Source: Trifolium pratense
Lineage: Eukaryota > Streptophyta > Magnoliopsida > Fabales > Fabaceae
Direction of reading: 5' to 3'
NCBI RefSeq assembly: GCF_020283565.1
Contig: NC_060065.1
Span: forward strand, 52,068,409 to 52,132,408
DNA length: 64,000 bases
The notes under the pieces were generated by a model that saw nothing but the letters and a program-made list of their open reading frames with translations, was not told the origin of the DNA and made no database searches. Position numbers and translations under genes: made by a program. Of the stretch, positions 39,831 to 50,979 are shown piece by piece; the first letter of the stretch is position 1; every line of letters begins with the position of its first letter.

Positions 39831-40553
39831 GATTTTGCTACTACCGATTAAAAATCATAATTTTGCCATGTCAAATTAAAATAATTTAATAATTAAATTA
39901 AAACAAAAATCAAAATCAACGGCAATGAACGTGATATATTCGACAGTAGGTGCAGTCGTGCAGTCATGAGATTTAGATTGTACGATCTTGATCAGACGGT
40001 ACATATATCAACTAAAAATTTTATAATAAACCAAATAAAAAATTGTCTTAAAATTTAAACTTTTTGATCATGATCAAATGCATGCAGTCACTCACGACTG
40101 CACACAATCTTTGTGAAAAAGATGGAAAAGGAGAAGGGGGGTTTGGTGGGGTTGGTTGACACAGAATTCACCGGGCTAGGGTAATATGAAAGGGGTTGCA
40201 GAGAAGATGCAAGAGGGGGTATAAAGAACCGCCGTTTGGATTAGTAGCTACAATTACCCGGGAGAAGATGATAATTCTAGGATGGTAGAGCAGATAATTT
40301 AGTAAAGCAGTTACATATATTTATTAATTTAAGTAAATTATTATCAAAATTATGAATTTTGATTGGTTGTCTGTGTAAACTTCTATTACACTGTTTGTTT
40401 ATTATCTTTAAACTGTTCATATCATAGCTAATTATTGAAATAAGTTGAGTTTGTTATTGAAAAAAAATAAAAAATTCAACATTCTTGTTTGATATCCGAA
40501 GTTATATAAGATGAATTTAGATTAGACTAATACAAGAGGTTACACACCACACT
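39831..40553. other. Unique sequence between copy A and the LTR element
   Basis: No gene. An inverted pair of gcagtc/gactgc motifs (gtgcagtcgtgcagtcatga near 39949; gcagtcactcacgactgcac near 40084) frames a MITE-like stretch. Confidence 0.5.
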
Positions 40554-40558
40554 GATTG

Positions 40559-40853
40559 TGATAGAGTGTTGAAGCTCTATCAAGCTACACTAAGCTAAAC
40601 CTAGGAAAGCAATAAAGAAATGCAAATAAATAAAGATAAATAAAAGACTTCATTTTCATTCATTATGTTAAAGTGCATAAGGCACTACATATATATAATA
40701 CTCCTAATGGGCCTAAGGCACAAAACTCATTTAAACAACCCAATAACACAAAAGTCCTCCTAACAATAAAAATACTAAATCTTACTTATACCTAAATTAT
40801 TAATTAACTAATATCTAATAATTATTTAATTAACTAGATATAATCTTCTATCA
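40559..40853 (-). repeat. 3' LTR (295 bp)
   Basis: Base-for-base match by eye to 42990-43284. On the plus strand it runs from tgatagagtgttgaagctct to ...taatcttctatca. The stop codon of the gag-like ORF lies just inside it (40834-40836). Confidence 0.95.
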
Positions 40854-42954
40854 TTGCCGCCGGGTTCACTTGAACCTTGTCCTCAAGGTTCTGAGGCAAG
40901 TCCGGAGGTTTACGGGCTGGACGAGTGTGAGAAAGCCCAAATGAAGTGTGGGGATTGTGTTGTAGTGAAGCTTCAATTAGAAAAGATTTTTGGCCCATAA
41001 AATTCATCCATAACAAAATATTTAGGCCACATTTCTCAAGTCCAAACAAATAATGTGTCTTTGTTGGTAAGCAAATGGAAGCTAGCTGGCAATATGATTT
41101 GAATTTGTTTGTACATAGAAGGCATCTAGCTGACACATAAAAACAGCGCGAAACAAGCACGTCACCCACATGGATTTTGGTGGGGGAAACAAACTTCGAC
41201 ACGTGGCTGTTTGTTATTGGTGGACACTTCACATGTAGCAACACCACTCTCTCGCATGAACTATTTGCCGTTTTCTCAGTCCTCAAAACGCGTATGACAA
41301 ACAAACTAGAGTGGGACAAAATTTGGTACGACGATTTCAAATCCAGCGATCTCAGCGGTGGACATGGACGTGGTACTGAGAGTGCTGTAGATGCTTTGTC
41401 TGGTGGCTTTGGAGGTGGACGTGGCAGCGCCGGAGGAGGAGATAAAAACATTTCCGGTGACAAGTGTAGATCCGGCGGTTTCGGAGGCGGTGGTGATGCC
41501 AGTAGTAGATATGATACTTCAAAGGGTGGCTTTGGTACCGGCGTTTCAACGAACGTCCTTAGATCTGGTGGTTTTGGGAGTGGTGGTGTCGCCGGAGTTA
41601 AAAAAAAATTCCAGTCGTGGCTGTTGATCTGGTGGGTCCGGCAGTGGTCGCAGCGCTGAAGGTAGTGGAAAAAAATCTCCTCCGGCAGTTTCCTAGGCAG
41701 TGACGGTGCCGATGGTAACTGTACGATCATTGAACGTAAATCCGGGGGTTTGGGCGGCGGAGCTGGTGGTGAAGGCGGTGGTGACGGCGCCGGAAGTTGT
41801 AAAAACCCATTTTTCTCGTTATCAAACTCCAGAGATGGTAGAAACAACATGCTGATGCTCCTCGAATTTTTAGAAGAAGTGAGGATTTCAGTAGAAATTT
41901 TAGTAATTTGAACACTGAGTTTGTGGGATGGTTCTTGAACCACAAACCCTTCTGTTTCTTCTTGTTTTTCCACTGGTTCTAATGAATCTTCTTCATTTTC
42001 ACTAGTAAATTTCTCTTCCTCATCTTCTTTCACTTGATTTTCTTCTTCCTCAAGTGGTTCTAGAATTTCTTCACTTTCTGTCTGTTCGTTTGCATCTTCT
42101 TCACCAGGTAAAATGAGTCTCCATTCAGGCTTGAAGTGCCTAAGTAATGCACATGTGAATGAGTCCCAACTTGGCTTTGGGTCTGTAGGATACCAGCTCA
42201 GCCACCATGTGTGAGCAGAGCCTCTCATGGCAAAACCACTTTCTAGTATCTTTTCTTCATCTAATAGTTTCCAGCTCCTACTGTTAAAGATTTTTTCAGA
42301 GCAAATAATCCACCAATAAGCATCTTCACTACCATCAAAAGTAGGAATTTTCTGACGGATTTTAGCATTTGGGATTGTTGCAACTTGTGGTGTCTTTAGG
42401 GTTTGGTTGGCTAACAGTGATGGAGTGGGTCGTGTTGTGACAGTGGATGGGTCAGAAGAAGGTGAAGAAGTTGTGTATGATGTGTAATGGTTTGGTGATG
42501 GTGATGAGGTGTTGTTTGGGTATGAAGAGTAAGGTGGATAGGGGAAACTTTGTGGTGAGTGGTATGATGGGTCATGGAGGTGATGTGGATATGAAGGAAA
42601 AGTTGAATATTGAATGGGAGGAGGTTGTTGCTGAGAAACATAGGATGAATATGGGTTAGAATGTGGAGGTGAAGAGTAGATGTTGGGTGGTGTTGTGGCT
42701 GATGAGAAATAGGGGTTGAAAGATGAAGATGATGTGAGTGGTGGTGGTGGTGAATACGGATGAACATAAGCTGTAGATGTGGCATATGGACTAGGTGATA
42801 AAGATGGAGTGGGTGAATGGGGTGTGTAGCCATGGTTAAAACACAAATTTGGTGATGGAGTTGTAAGAGGGGTGTTGGTGGAATAAAATGGAGAAGAGGT
42901 TGGAATGGTGATGGGATCTGGATAATAAAGATGAGTATGGTTTGAATAAGCCAT
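40834..42954 (-). CDS. Gag-like protein of the LTR element with a proline-rich PKPPDL array
   Basis: One uninterrupted ORF of 706 codons starts 35 bp inside the 5' LTR and ends within the 3' LTR. Layout: a Pro/Ser/Tyr/His-rich N-terminus (about 1-190); a retrotransposon gag-like core (IPTFDGSEDAYWWIICSEKI, then SAHTWWLSWYPTDPKPSWDS and LLRHFKPEW; about 200-285); a Glu-rich acidic stretch; then a long proline-rich part with repeated PKPPDL motifs; and a C-terminus PQNLEDKVQVNPAAMIEDYI. That last part resembles the NLEDKV tail that closes many plant Ty3/gypsy polyproteins, so pol was probably lost by deletion, leaving gag plus the pol tail. No CCHC zinc knuckle is evident. It probably encodes a particle protein relying on pol supplied elsewhere. 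Chimeric origin of the proline-rich part is possible. Confidence 0.8.
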   Translation of the reverse strand: MAYSNHTHLYYPDPITIPTSSPFYSTNTPLTTPSPNLCFNHGYTPHSPTPSLSPSPYATSTAYVHPYSPPPPLTSSSSFNPYFSSATTPPNIYSSPPHSNPYSSYVSQQQPPPIQYSTFPSYPHHLHDPSYHSPQSFPYPPYSSYPNNTSSPSPNHYTSYTTSSPSSDPSTVTTRPTPSLLANQTLKTPQVATIPNAKIRQKIPTFDGSEDAYWWIICSEKIFNSRSWKLLDEEKILESGFAMRGSAHTWWLSWYPTDPKPSWDSFTCALLRHFKPEWRLILPGEEDANEQTESEEILEPLEEEENQVKEDEEEKFTSENEEDSLEPVEKQEETEGFVVQEPSHKLSVQITKISTEILTSSKNSRSISMLFLPSLEFDNEKNGFLQLPAPSPPPSPPAPPPKPPDLRSMIVQLPSAPSLPRKLPEEIFFHYLQRCDHCRTHQINSHDWNFFLTPATPPLPKPPDLRTFVETPVPKPPFEVSYLLLASPPPPKPPDLHLSPEMFLSPPPALPRPPPKPPDKASTALSVPRPCPPLRSLDLKSSYQILSHSSLFVIRVLRTEKTANSSCERVVLLHVKCPPITNSHVSKFVSPTKIHVGDVLVSRCFYVSARCLLCTNKFKSYCQLASICLPTKTHYLFGLEKCGLNILLWMNFMGQKSFLIEASLQHNPHTSFGLSHTRPARKPPDLPQNLEDKVQVNPAAMIEDYI

Positions 42955-42989
42955 GAGAGGTGTTGATGTTCAAGAATGAAAGCACCAAT

Positions 42990-43284
42990 TGATAGAGTGT
43001 TGAAGCTCTATCAAGCTACACTAAGCTAAACCTAGGAAAGCAATAAAGAAATGCAAATAAATAAAGATAAATAAAAGACTTCATTTTCATTCATTATGTT
43101 AAAGTGCATAAGGCACTACATATATATAATACTCCTAATGGGCCTAAGGCACAAAACTCATTTAAACAACCCAATAACACAAAAGTCCTCCTAACAATAA
43201 AAATACTAAATCTTACTTATACCTAAATTATTAATTAACTAATATCTAATAATTATTTAATTAACTAGATATAATCTTCTATCA
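42990..43284 (-). repeat. 5' LTR (295 bp)
   Basis: Matches the LTR at 40559-40853 without a visible difference. It should carry the element's promoter, transcribed toward lower coordinates. Confidence 0.95.
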
Positions 43285-43732
43285 GATTGCCTCTAAAACA
43301 ACAAATGGATTTGGACCAAAGAAATGCTCTCCTTGATGGTAGTCATTTTTGTCCCTTCCATAAATTGGTCAGAATTCCTCCCACTCACCAAAAGATATCT
43401 TTTGTTAGTATAGTTTTTATCAAAAGATATCTTATTGTAGTGTAAATCTTATTGGAAGATCTTCTGATAATGTATTTTTGTGTGAACAATGTAGGGGAGA
43501 AAAACAATCACCCTTCTTTTTAGCTTATTTGTTGCGTTATGAATTGGCAAATGTCAACAGTGCTATCAAGAGTCAAAACAATAGGCTAAAAATAAAATTT
43601 AGAAACAACAAAAGAAAAAGGAAAAAAAGAAATGTTCAATAAGATGCTGAAGATTCATTATCAAACAAAAGCCTGTTGTTTTAGCATACTACATTGTTAA
43701 CAAAATAGATAGTAGATACATTGTCAAATATT

Positions 43733-46727
43733 TTAAACTCCTTGAATAAAATCAAGGATCAAACTTGCACATCTTTGTCGAACATTTACAAGTTCATCCT
43801 CCTGGAATGGTTCTGGATTTCCAAATACCTGAATGAATGTTAAAATAGAGCATACAGTTGGCACATCAACATAAAATAAAAAAAAAATAAAAAAAAAACA
43901 CAAATAAATAATATTAAATTGTTTATATTACCTTCATCCATAAATTAATAATACCAGCGGATACAATATTCAATGTATGTATCATAATATAGTAGCCGGA
44001 CTCGTAACTCTCTGGTTGTCTTTGACACTAGATTTGAATATCAAAGGTGAATTTAGTAATTAAAAATGATATATGAAGTAACTTTAATAAATTATAAATG
44101 AAATTTTAAACAACTTACAATAGGGTAAATCCATGTTGGCTTCTCCTTTTGAACGCCTCGCAGCAAATGATATCCATCCAAAGCTCTATGACAATAAAAC
44201 ATTGATTAAACAATAAGTTACATAATTATGTCTTAAAACATATCACACAGTCCATGTATGATAAATAAATGAAACACTTACGAATCAACAATGTGAATAA
44301 TATTTTTATCTGGCTTTCTCTCCAACGAACATAGGAATACTACATTATTCTGCCTAGGACAAATAATGAGCAATTGCCAATGATGACTACATTGAAGAAC
44401 AAATAGTTAGATTGGTGCTGAATACAATTCTCTTTATTATAAGAGATGAACTAAAATGAACATGTACTTACTTGTTGTGATAAGGTGCTAGGTAACACTC
44501 TTTTTTATCATCGGATAACTTGTTTTGTATGTAGGCTTCAGCATTAGTTGGATCATGTTGACTTTGAATGAAACATGGATCAATAAATCCATACAAGTCA
44601 TTCTTACCCACATTAATAGAAAGCCGATTCAAATACCTAAAATATTGAAATTGAACTAAATATTAATTATAAATGATATTTAATTAGTTAGCGAAGCTAA
44701 GCTTATAAAAAATCTACTTACGTTAACCACAATCGTAGAATAGTTATGGATAACTCTTGTTTACCCATACACAACTCCATAATATCTCTCTGTGAGAGCC
44801 AAAGAGACTTCATCCTATCGTGTTCCAAATCGAGCTTTATAGATTCTGACATACACATCGCCTTTAAAACCAATTGTTGGACAGAATCTAGTTGAGGCTC
44901 AGACTTTTTGGGTGAAACATCGTCTTTCTCAGCCAATTGTTGGACGGAATCTAGTTGAGGCTCAGACTTTTTGGGCGAAACGTCGTCTTTCTCAGATCCA
45001 TCAACATCAAAATCCTAAACATTTAGGATTGAAGATTAGTTAACATATTAAGATGTTTCAAGTGTAAATAGTGAGACATGTGTAAGTGTAATGAATACCT
45101 TATCAGAAACAATCTGCACAAGTCTTTTCGGCCATTGAATGAAATTGTTGAGGGCCTGCTCAACCGTTTCCACCTCGTCAGTGGGAATAGGCACTTGAGC
45201 ATGTGCCTCTAGCACCTCACTAACTGCCACCCTCACCATATCATTTTCTAGCATCTGATTATGTATGGTAGGCCCCAACTTGTACACATTACCATAGGCC
45301 ACCGGATGAAATAAATTATCAACATATAGTTCACATTGTTCTGGGATTTCATCCTCCTCCGCTATAGGAGGCACAACAGATGAACTACCCTTCCTGCTCG
45401 CAGGTACAGCGGTATTACGAGAACAAGGGAAATTCGAGGGTTTTCTAGAGAAACCCATAGCTTCCAAATTCTGCATCAATTCCTCTTTAATTTGCTGAGT
45501 GAGCTCCACTTTTATGGTCTGTATTTGTTCACTACTAAAAACACGAGGGGTGGAGCCACGTGGTGGTGGTGGTCCAAAGTATTGTCGAATACCCAGACCT
45601 CCACCAACACCACGAATAAAGCCGGAGTGCTCAGGTCGGCCAATGGCTTCTGTCAAAATATCATTACGTCCTTCTGGAACAAAAGTTCCTTCAGATGTTT
45701 TTTCAACCAAAGAATCCTACAACATACAATTTAAAAAATATTTTAGACAATTGTGAGTTACTCACTTACTTGTATAATTACAAAATTTGAGTCGCATATT
45801 TGCTTACAATTTTCTCGGCAATAATGCGTGTGTCCTCAGATGTGTAATCTCCTGATGGCTTTTGTCGTGCTCTCTTCCATTGCTCATGGCGTGGTGGTGG
45901 AGATGGCGGTGCAGCTACTGAACCACCCAAAGATTCTGGCTTTGCTTTTAATTTCTCTTGCATCATCTTCTCTTGGAGCAAGTCATATCCCCCGCGAGAC
46001 AATCTGTGAGGGGTTTTATTCTGAGCCGTACGCATTTGCGCTTTCTTTCTAATCTCCTATTATGCATACATGTGAATTAAATTTAGTACTAAAAATAAAT
46101 TTGGTTGACCAACTAAATTATAAATTCAACTAACCTGGAAGGAAGGGTCCAGTCGTGTCTGAACAAACGCCTGCCATGTTTCCTCATCAAGAAAATTATA
46201 GATCTCAAGAGGAGATCTGTCCCTAAGATCCCCATGTATATATCTGGAAGTCAAATTAGTCTTAAATGCCCTCCAACGCTCACCCGCATATGCAACCAAT
46301 TTCTTTCGTAAGAATCCAGAATGAGGAACATCCCATACTTTCTGCATTACACAACAAAGTGGAGGAGTTAGTGAATGGCAATAATATAGTTAAATACAAC
46401 ATGTACAAACATAATTACAATTACCAGGATATCTGTCCAAATTTCATCCTTCACGCTCTGATCTACGGAGTCCCAATCATCCGTCAAAATACTGACTTTG
46501 CTTCGACCAAGGAAAGCCACGTAACTCCTGAACTTTGTCTTGTTTTCCCCTAAAGGTTTTGCAGTTGATTCATCAAATTCAATCGATAATTTTTGTCCAT
46601 CAATAAGGGCATGTGCTAACTTCTTCATCTGCGTGGCACCTCTAACGGTCCTTTTGGTAGACTGGCTGTTTTGGGTAGGAGCTGGTAGATTTTTAACTTT
46701 TGAGATTTGTTCATTTCGATCATTCAT
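43733..46727 (-). CDS. Transposase-like / DUF8039-like / Ulp1-like protein, copy B
   Basis: Ten exons: 46727-46425, 46341-46135, 46056-45808, 45716-45099, 45014-44722, 44636-44472, 44386-44282, 44185-44119, 44027-43932, 43828-43733. They give 2199 nt, 732 aa, all junctions GT-AG and in phase. Exons 2-10 have the same lengths as in copy A; exon 1 is three codons shorter. It starts with ATG (MNDRNEQ). Domain order is as in copy A: Transposase_24-like, DUF8039-like (CELYVDNLFHPVAYGNVYKL), linker with duplicated SPKKSEPQLDS unit, Ulp1/C48-like. The His-Trp of the protease fold is present, but the ECGYY Cys is Ser here too (codon 43998-44000) and the usual LDSL reads LCSL. Peptidase activity is doubtful. 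A protein-binding or regulatory role, or a drifting transposon remnant, are alternatives. Confidence 0.82.
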
Positions 46728-47485
46728 TGAAGTCGTTCTTTCCGTTTCCCTGTTTCACACCAATTTAGTTAATAGTTATTCTTTGAAGTAAGTTCTTAGC
46801 ATACGCTACACATATTCCATAACTTGAATCACACACTCTTTTTTCTAAAACACACCATATACACCTAATAGAATCATGATCATAAATCAAAGTTATGTTT
46901 CCATATATTTCAAATTAATTAATTAAAATATATAAAAGAACCTACAAGTTAAAAGATCGTCATCACAGGTCATGAGGAATTCAATTATTTATTTTTACCT
47001 ACACCATATACAATACAACATCCTACGTCAAGCAAAAACTATTAATGTTTTTTACTCTATCTAAACAATCTACAATTCTACATCAACCCTTTACAATTCT
47101 ACATCTACCCAAAAGTAACACTAACAAGAAGACAATGAACAAAACAAAAACAACATAATAATGATTAAATTGATAACAACGCGCCTATGTTTGGTTCCAT
47201 GTTTGGAGCAGCCAAAATTGATTCTGGAGGTATAAAATTGATTTTGATATGTTTGGTTAGTCTCGACTAGCATTAATTTTCCCTCCATAAACATAATTGA
47301 TTTTAAGTTGAACCTAGGACTTGCAGCTTTTGAGTCTAAACGTGATTACACTAAAATTTATCGTTCAATTCACTTAAATCAAATTTACATATCAAATTTC
47401 CTCACCATAGAACCAAACATGCATGATATAACTACAAAGAAACAAAAATTTGCATATTGAAAAAGAAAAGAAACAAAGAAGAGTC

Positions 47486-48679
47486 TCACTTAGAGTGGTT
47501 GGCATTTTGCAGCTGCAGCATCCTCTGACAATCCTTTTCAAATTGCATATTCCGTTTCTCCAAATCAACATTTCTTCGCTGCTTCGATGACTCAACTCTC
47601 TCGTGTATCTCACTAAACTTCTCCTTAGCATTTCTTCGCTGCTTCGATGACTCGACTCTCTCGTGTACCTCACTAAACTTCTCCTTAGCATTTCTTCGCT
47701 GCTTGGATGACTCAACTCTCTCGTGTATCTCACTAAACTTCTCCTTAGCATTTCTTCGCTGTTTCGATGACTCAACTCTCTCATGTATCTCACTAAACTT
47801 CTCCCTAGTATTTCTTCGCTGTTTCGGTGACTCGACTCTCTCCTGTACCTCACTAAACTTCTCCATAAAATTTGCAACCTCTGTACTCCGAAATTCCCTA
47901 TTATTCCTTCCTGCAACCTCTCTATACCCGAACTCCACATCCTTTCTTCCTCTCTTCCTCTTCCTATTCTCATTGCTCAACTCTGAACCATCTGAATTAT
48001 CAAAATACGAATCATCGGAATCTGAATTATTGATCTCTGCTTCCGCTGCTGCAGCAGCCGCTGCAGCAAATGCAGATAAATTCCGGCGAAAACGTGAGTC
48101 CTCCTCCACACTCTCCTCTTCCGTTGTCGCTGTTGCAGGTCGCTTCTGAGCACTCTGAGCACCAGATCGAAGACCAACCGGTGCAAGTGTCCATGCCGGA
48201 ACCTTCACAGGAGTTTCCAACGGCGTTGAAACCTTCTTCGCCGGTAAAGTATCACTATCACCAATTAACGAATCAAGTTTATCGAAAAAAGGAAATGCAT
48301 CATCATCATCGTTATCGTAAAAACCGTTTTCAGAAACCCTAGCTTTCTCGATTGCGTACTTCTTCTTGAGCACGTCGAATCGATTTTTGCAATGAACGTA
48401 AGTTCGGAGAGATTTCCGACTGTAACCGTGGTGTTGGTTTACGGCTTTCGCGATTTCTTTCCAGTGATACTGACGGAAGTTTTTGCGGTTAAGCTTCTTG
48501 TAAAGTTTGCCCCAAGCGTCGATGAGTGTGAACGTGGCTTCTTCGGACCAACCATCTTCGAGTACGGTGGATGGAGAAGGTAGAGCTCCGGTGACGGAGT
48601 TCAATTTTTGCTGTGCGGGTGTTGTTTCTTTCTGTTGTTGTTTGTGTTTTTGAGATCGGTTGTTTTGAATTCGGTTCAT
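47486..48679 (-). CDS. Trihelix (ASIL-like) transcription factor, copy B
   Basis: Intronless, 397 aa, paralogue of 38671-39747. The trihelix domain ([20 protein letters not shown], then [15 protein letters not shown] and [12 protein letters not shown]), the alanine run and the NRKRKRGRK nuclear-localisation signal are conserved. The C-terminal charged tail has five 20-residue repeats ([20 protein letters not shown] type; DNA about 47571-47870) against three in copy A, which accounts for most of the length difference. Start: ATG in the same position as copy A. It presumably binds DNA in the nucleus; targets unknown. Confidence 0.9.
   Translation of the reverse strand: MNRIQNNRSQKHKQQQKETTPAQQKLNSVTGALPSPSTVLEDGWSEEATFTLIDAWGKLYKKLNRKNFRQYHWKEIAKAVNQHHGYSRKSLRTYVHCKNRFDVLKKKYAIEKARVSENGFYDNDDDDAFPFFDKLDSLIGDSDTLPAKKVSTPLETPVKVPAWTLAPVGLRSGAQSAQKRPATATTEEESVEEDSRFRRNLSAFAAAAAAAAEAEINNSDSDDSYFDNSDGSELSNENRKRKRGRKDVEFGYREVAGRNNREFRSTEVANFMEKFSEVQERVESPKQRRNTREKFSEIHERVESSKQRRNAKEKFSEIHERVESSKQRRNAKEKFSEVHERVESSKQRRNAKEKFSEIHERVESSKQRRNVDLEKRNMQFEKDCQRMLQLQNANHSK
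47571..47870 (-). repeat. Coding minisatellite: five 60-bp units in trihelix copy B
   Basis: Five tandem in-frame 60-bp units, each coding a 20-residue charged repeat. Inner units are nearly identical to each other; outer ones diverge (for example [20 protein letters not shown]). Confidence 0.92.
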
Positions 48680-48775
48680 CTGGAAAATTTTGCGAATGTT
48701 CTATCACGTTAGGGTTTTGACGATTTAAAAAGTGGGGAAGCACTATTTTTTTATTTTATTTATATATTAGTTTGT

Positions 48776-49742
48776 AAAGGGAAGTTATTGGGCGCTGACC
48801 CATTTATAGATGTTTGTTGGGTATTATTATTATTATTATTCACATCTCCAATTTTTGCTACTGCCACTTGAGTTTAAGTTGAGATTTTTATATTTTGTTG
48901 CAAAACCATTTGAGTTTAAGACTCGCAAGAATTGGTTGAGCCAATTCGTACTAAGAGGCGGGGTAATTTTGAGTTTTTTTCGAACGTTAATGAAATTATC
49001 CTTGTTATATTATCTTGTGCAACCTTTGAAGTTAGATTTATTAGGAGACAAATGAATTTGGTTGCTCATATTACCTTAAAAATTAAATAATACTCCCTTT
49101 TTCTCATATTAAATGTTTTTATTTGAATTTTTCACACTTTTTAAAAAAATAATTAGTTGTGTTGATTGTAATAATACAATGAGCTTTTTTACTAAAATGT
49201 TCTTACTAATAGTAGTAAGAGTATTGACAATGAAACTCTCATTTTTGGTACTTAACTGAGTCTTACTTGTACATTTCATTTATTTATAAATTTTTAATAA
49301 CATTACTTAATAAGCACTTCATCACTCCAACTTAGCATTTTTTAAAAAAAAAAAGTTAAACGAATCTCACCAATAACTCTAAATCATTATATAAAATTAA
49401 GTGGATGCTATAAAAAGTATATTTTATTGAAAATTGAGGTGTGTCTCAAAGAAGAGAGGTGTTTAATGTATCACTACCACCTATTTGATACTCAAATTTG
49501 CTTTACTTCAATAGGAGTGTCAATTAGTACTAATACTTAAAAAAAAAAAAAAAATAAGTACTCACCATTATGGATGCTATAAGATGATTTGAAATGCAAT
49601 AACTAAAAAGTAATTTATTGGGGGAAAGTAATAAATGTTTTTTTAATATTCTAAAGAGATAAATAATTAATAATTTGAGGGAGAAAAATTCAAAAAGTAT
49701 ACTTAGGGTGCCATCAACATGACAACTTCTAATTATGACATA
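48776..49742. other. Intergenic region
   Basis: Upstream flank of trihelix copy B beyond the duplicated segment. It has an ATT microsatellite at about 48821-48841 and a poly-A tract near 49540-49553. No gene recognised. Confidence 0.45.
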
Positions 49743-49972
49743 CTACCTCCGTCCCAAAATAATGGTTCTTTACCAATGCATAATTTGAATCATTAATATC
49801 TTTAGTTTTCTTTCATAAAAAATTATAAAAATTTAATATTGTGAAAATATTTATTGAGACAAATCAAAAAAGATCTTATTTGCTAATATTTGTCTTTATA
49901 CATTAGTAAAAAAATACGGTCAAAAATAAATGTCAACCGTCAACGGGAACAATTGTTTTGGGACAGAGGGAG
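49743..49972. mobile_element. Stowaway-like MITE (230 bp)
   Basis: Left end ctacctccgtcccaaaataa and right end ttgttttgggacagagggag form inverted repeats flanked by TA on both sides. Confidence 0.85.
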
Positions 49973-50979
49973 TATTTCTCAATGTGGGAGAGATTCGTAT
50001 ATATGTGGAAAGATATTTTCAGAGAAATTAAAACAAGACTTCAATTCAACTTCAGCATTAGTGCAATGTGATGTCATGATCGGGGTTCGAACTCAAGCTT
50101 CCCATTGATTTTATTTCCATAAAATATCAAAGCTAAGGGACATGAGTACAGAATTGAGGTTGGATTATTATCCAACGCCAGAGAGCGACATGAGTACAAA
50201 ATTTGGAATTAGCGACTGATGTGTAGGCATGGCAATAAAACCCATACCTATGGATATCCGCCCAAACCCTACCCATTTTGACAAGAAAAATCCGAGTTGA
50301 CTGGGTTTGAGTTCGGGTTTGGGTTTTCCCCAATTTCAAAAAATGAGTTTGAACATTGATACCCACCCCGAACTCGCCCCGCTTATACTAAAATTAGATT
50401 TTACCTATTTTACATTAGAAACTCTTCAACAATCTCTTAAATTACATTCATATGTTTATATTTATTTTTAATTTGAGTATTAAACAAACTATTTTCTCTA
50501 TTTTTTCCTTATTTAAAAAAAATATTGTTGAAACAAAATAATTTTGGACATTTAACTTCTTTTTTTGATAAAAAAAATACTAAAATATAATTCAAATTCA
50601 TGGGAGCAGAATAACATAGGTACATAAAAACTGTATACAAAAAATAAAATAAGAGAGATTGTACTTGGGGTGTAGAACTTGATACTATACTTGTTCCAAT
50701 TTTGGAGTTGAAAATAAATCATGCTATTATTTTCGATCAAAAATAGTTTAGTCCTTTGCATTGCTCAGCAAATATGCAAGTTGTATTGAATTCATCCCTC
50801 ATTGCCTCAAATAAAGATAGGTTTGCAGCACAGGGGCAAGACAACAAGAGCAGCATTAATTTATATTTCGAAATATTCTGAGAACAAAATTTACAGTAGT
50901 CCACAACATCAGCCGATAGATGACACAGTGTAAAAACTCTACCCAAAGTTTTCTATGTACAAAAAGATATAAGATTATG
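49973..50979. other. Kinase gene 3' flank and repeats
   Basis: It includes the likely 3' UTR of the minus-strand kinase. A repeat-like stretch at about 50135-50370 (ggcatggcaataaaacccat ... gggtttgggttttcccc) resembles small TIR elements. No separate gene supported. Confidence 0.4.

Larger units (their letters stand above)
40554..43289 (-). mobile_element. Complete non-autonomous LTR retrotransposon with 5-bp TSD
   Basis: Element 40559-43284 (2726 bp) is flanked by the direct repeat GATTG (40554-40558, 43285-43289). Both LTRs begin TGATAG and end CTATCA (TG...CA). By eye I found no difference between the two 295-bp LTRs, so insertion is recent. The element is read on the minus strand, so the 5' LTR is 42990-43284. 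Next to it, attggtgctttcattcttga is a candidate primer-binding site. The other end (gaacccggcggcaa before the 3' LTR) is not a typical polypurine tract. There is one long gag-like ORF. I saw no protease, RT, RNase H or integrase motif. Confidence 0.93.
43609..48775. repeat. Segmental duplication, copy B (about 5.2 kb)
   Basis: Counterpart of 34759-39830, same orientation, offset by about 8.85-8.95 kb. It contains the same two genes in the same order. The length difference comes mainly from extra 60-bp units in the trihelix gene and small intron indels. Confidence 0.9.

Noticed and set aside
42411..42833. His-rich 140-codon minus-strand ORF
   Set aside because: A shifted reading of the Pro/Ser/Thr-rich start of the gag-like ORF.
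40834..43284. Proline-rich host protein (extensin/formin-like) gene
   Set aside because: Matching LTRs, a 5-bp TSD and a gag-like core show it is the coding region of a retrotransposon, not a host gene.
47392..47973. Minus-strand 193-codon Arg/Ser-rich ORF, and plus-strand Ser/Phe-rich ORF at 47703-48149
   Set aside because: Both are other-frame readings of the 60-bp coding repeats of trihelix copy B; their periodicity mirrors the real frame.
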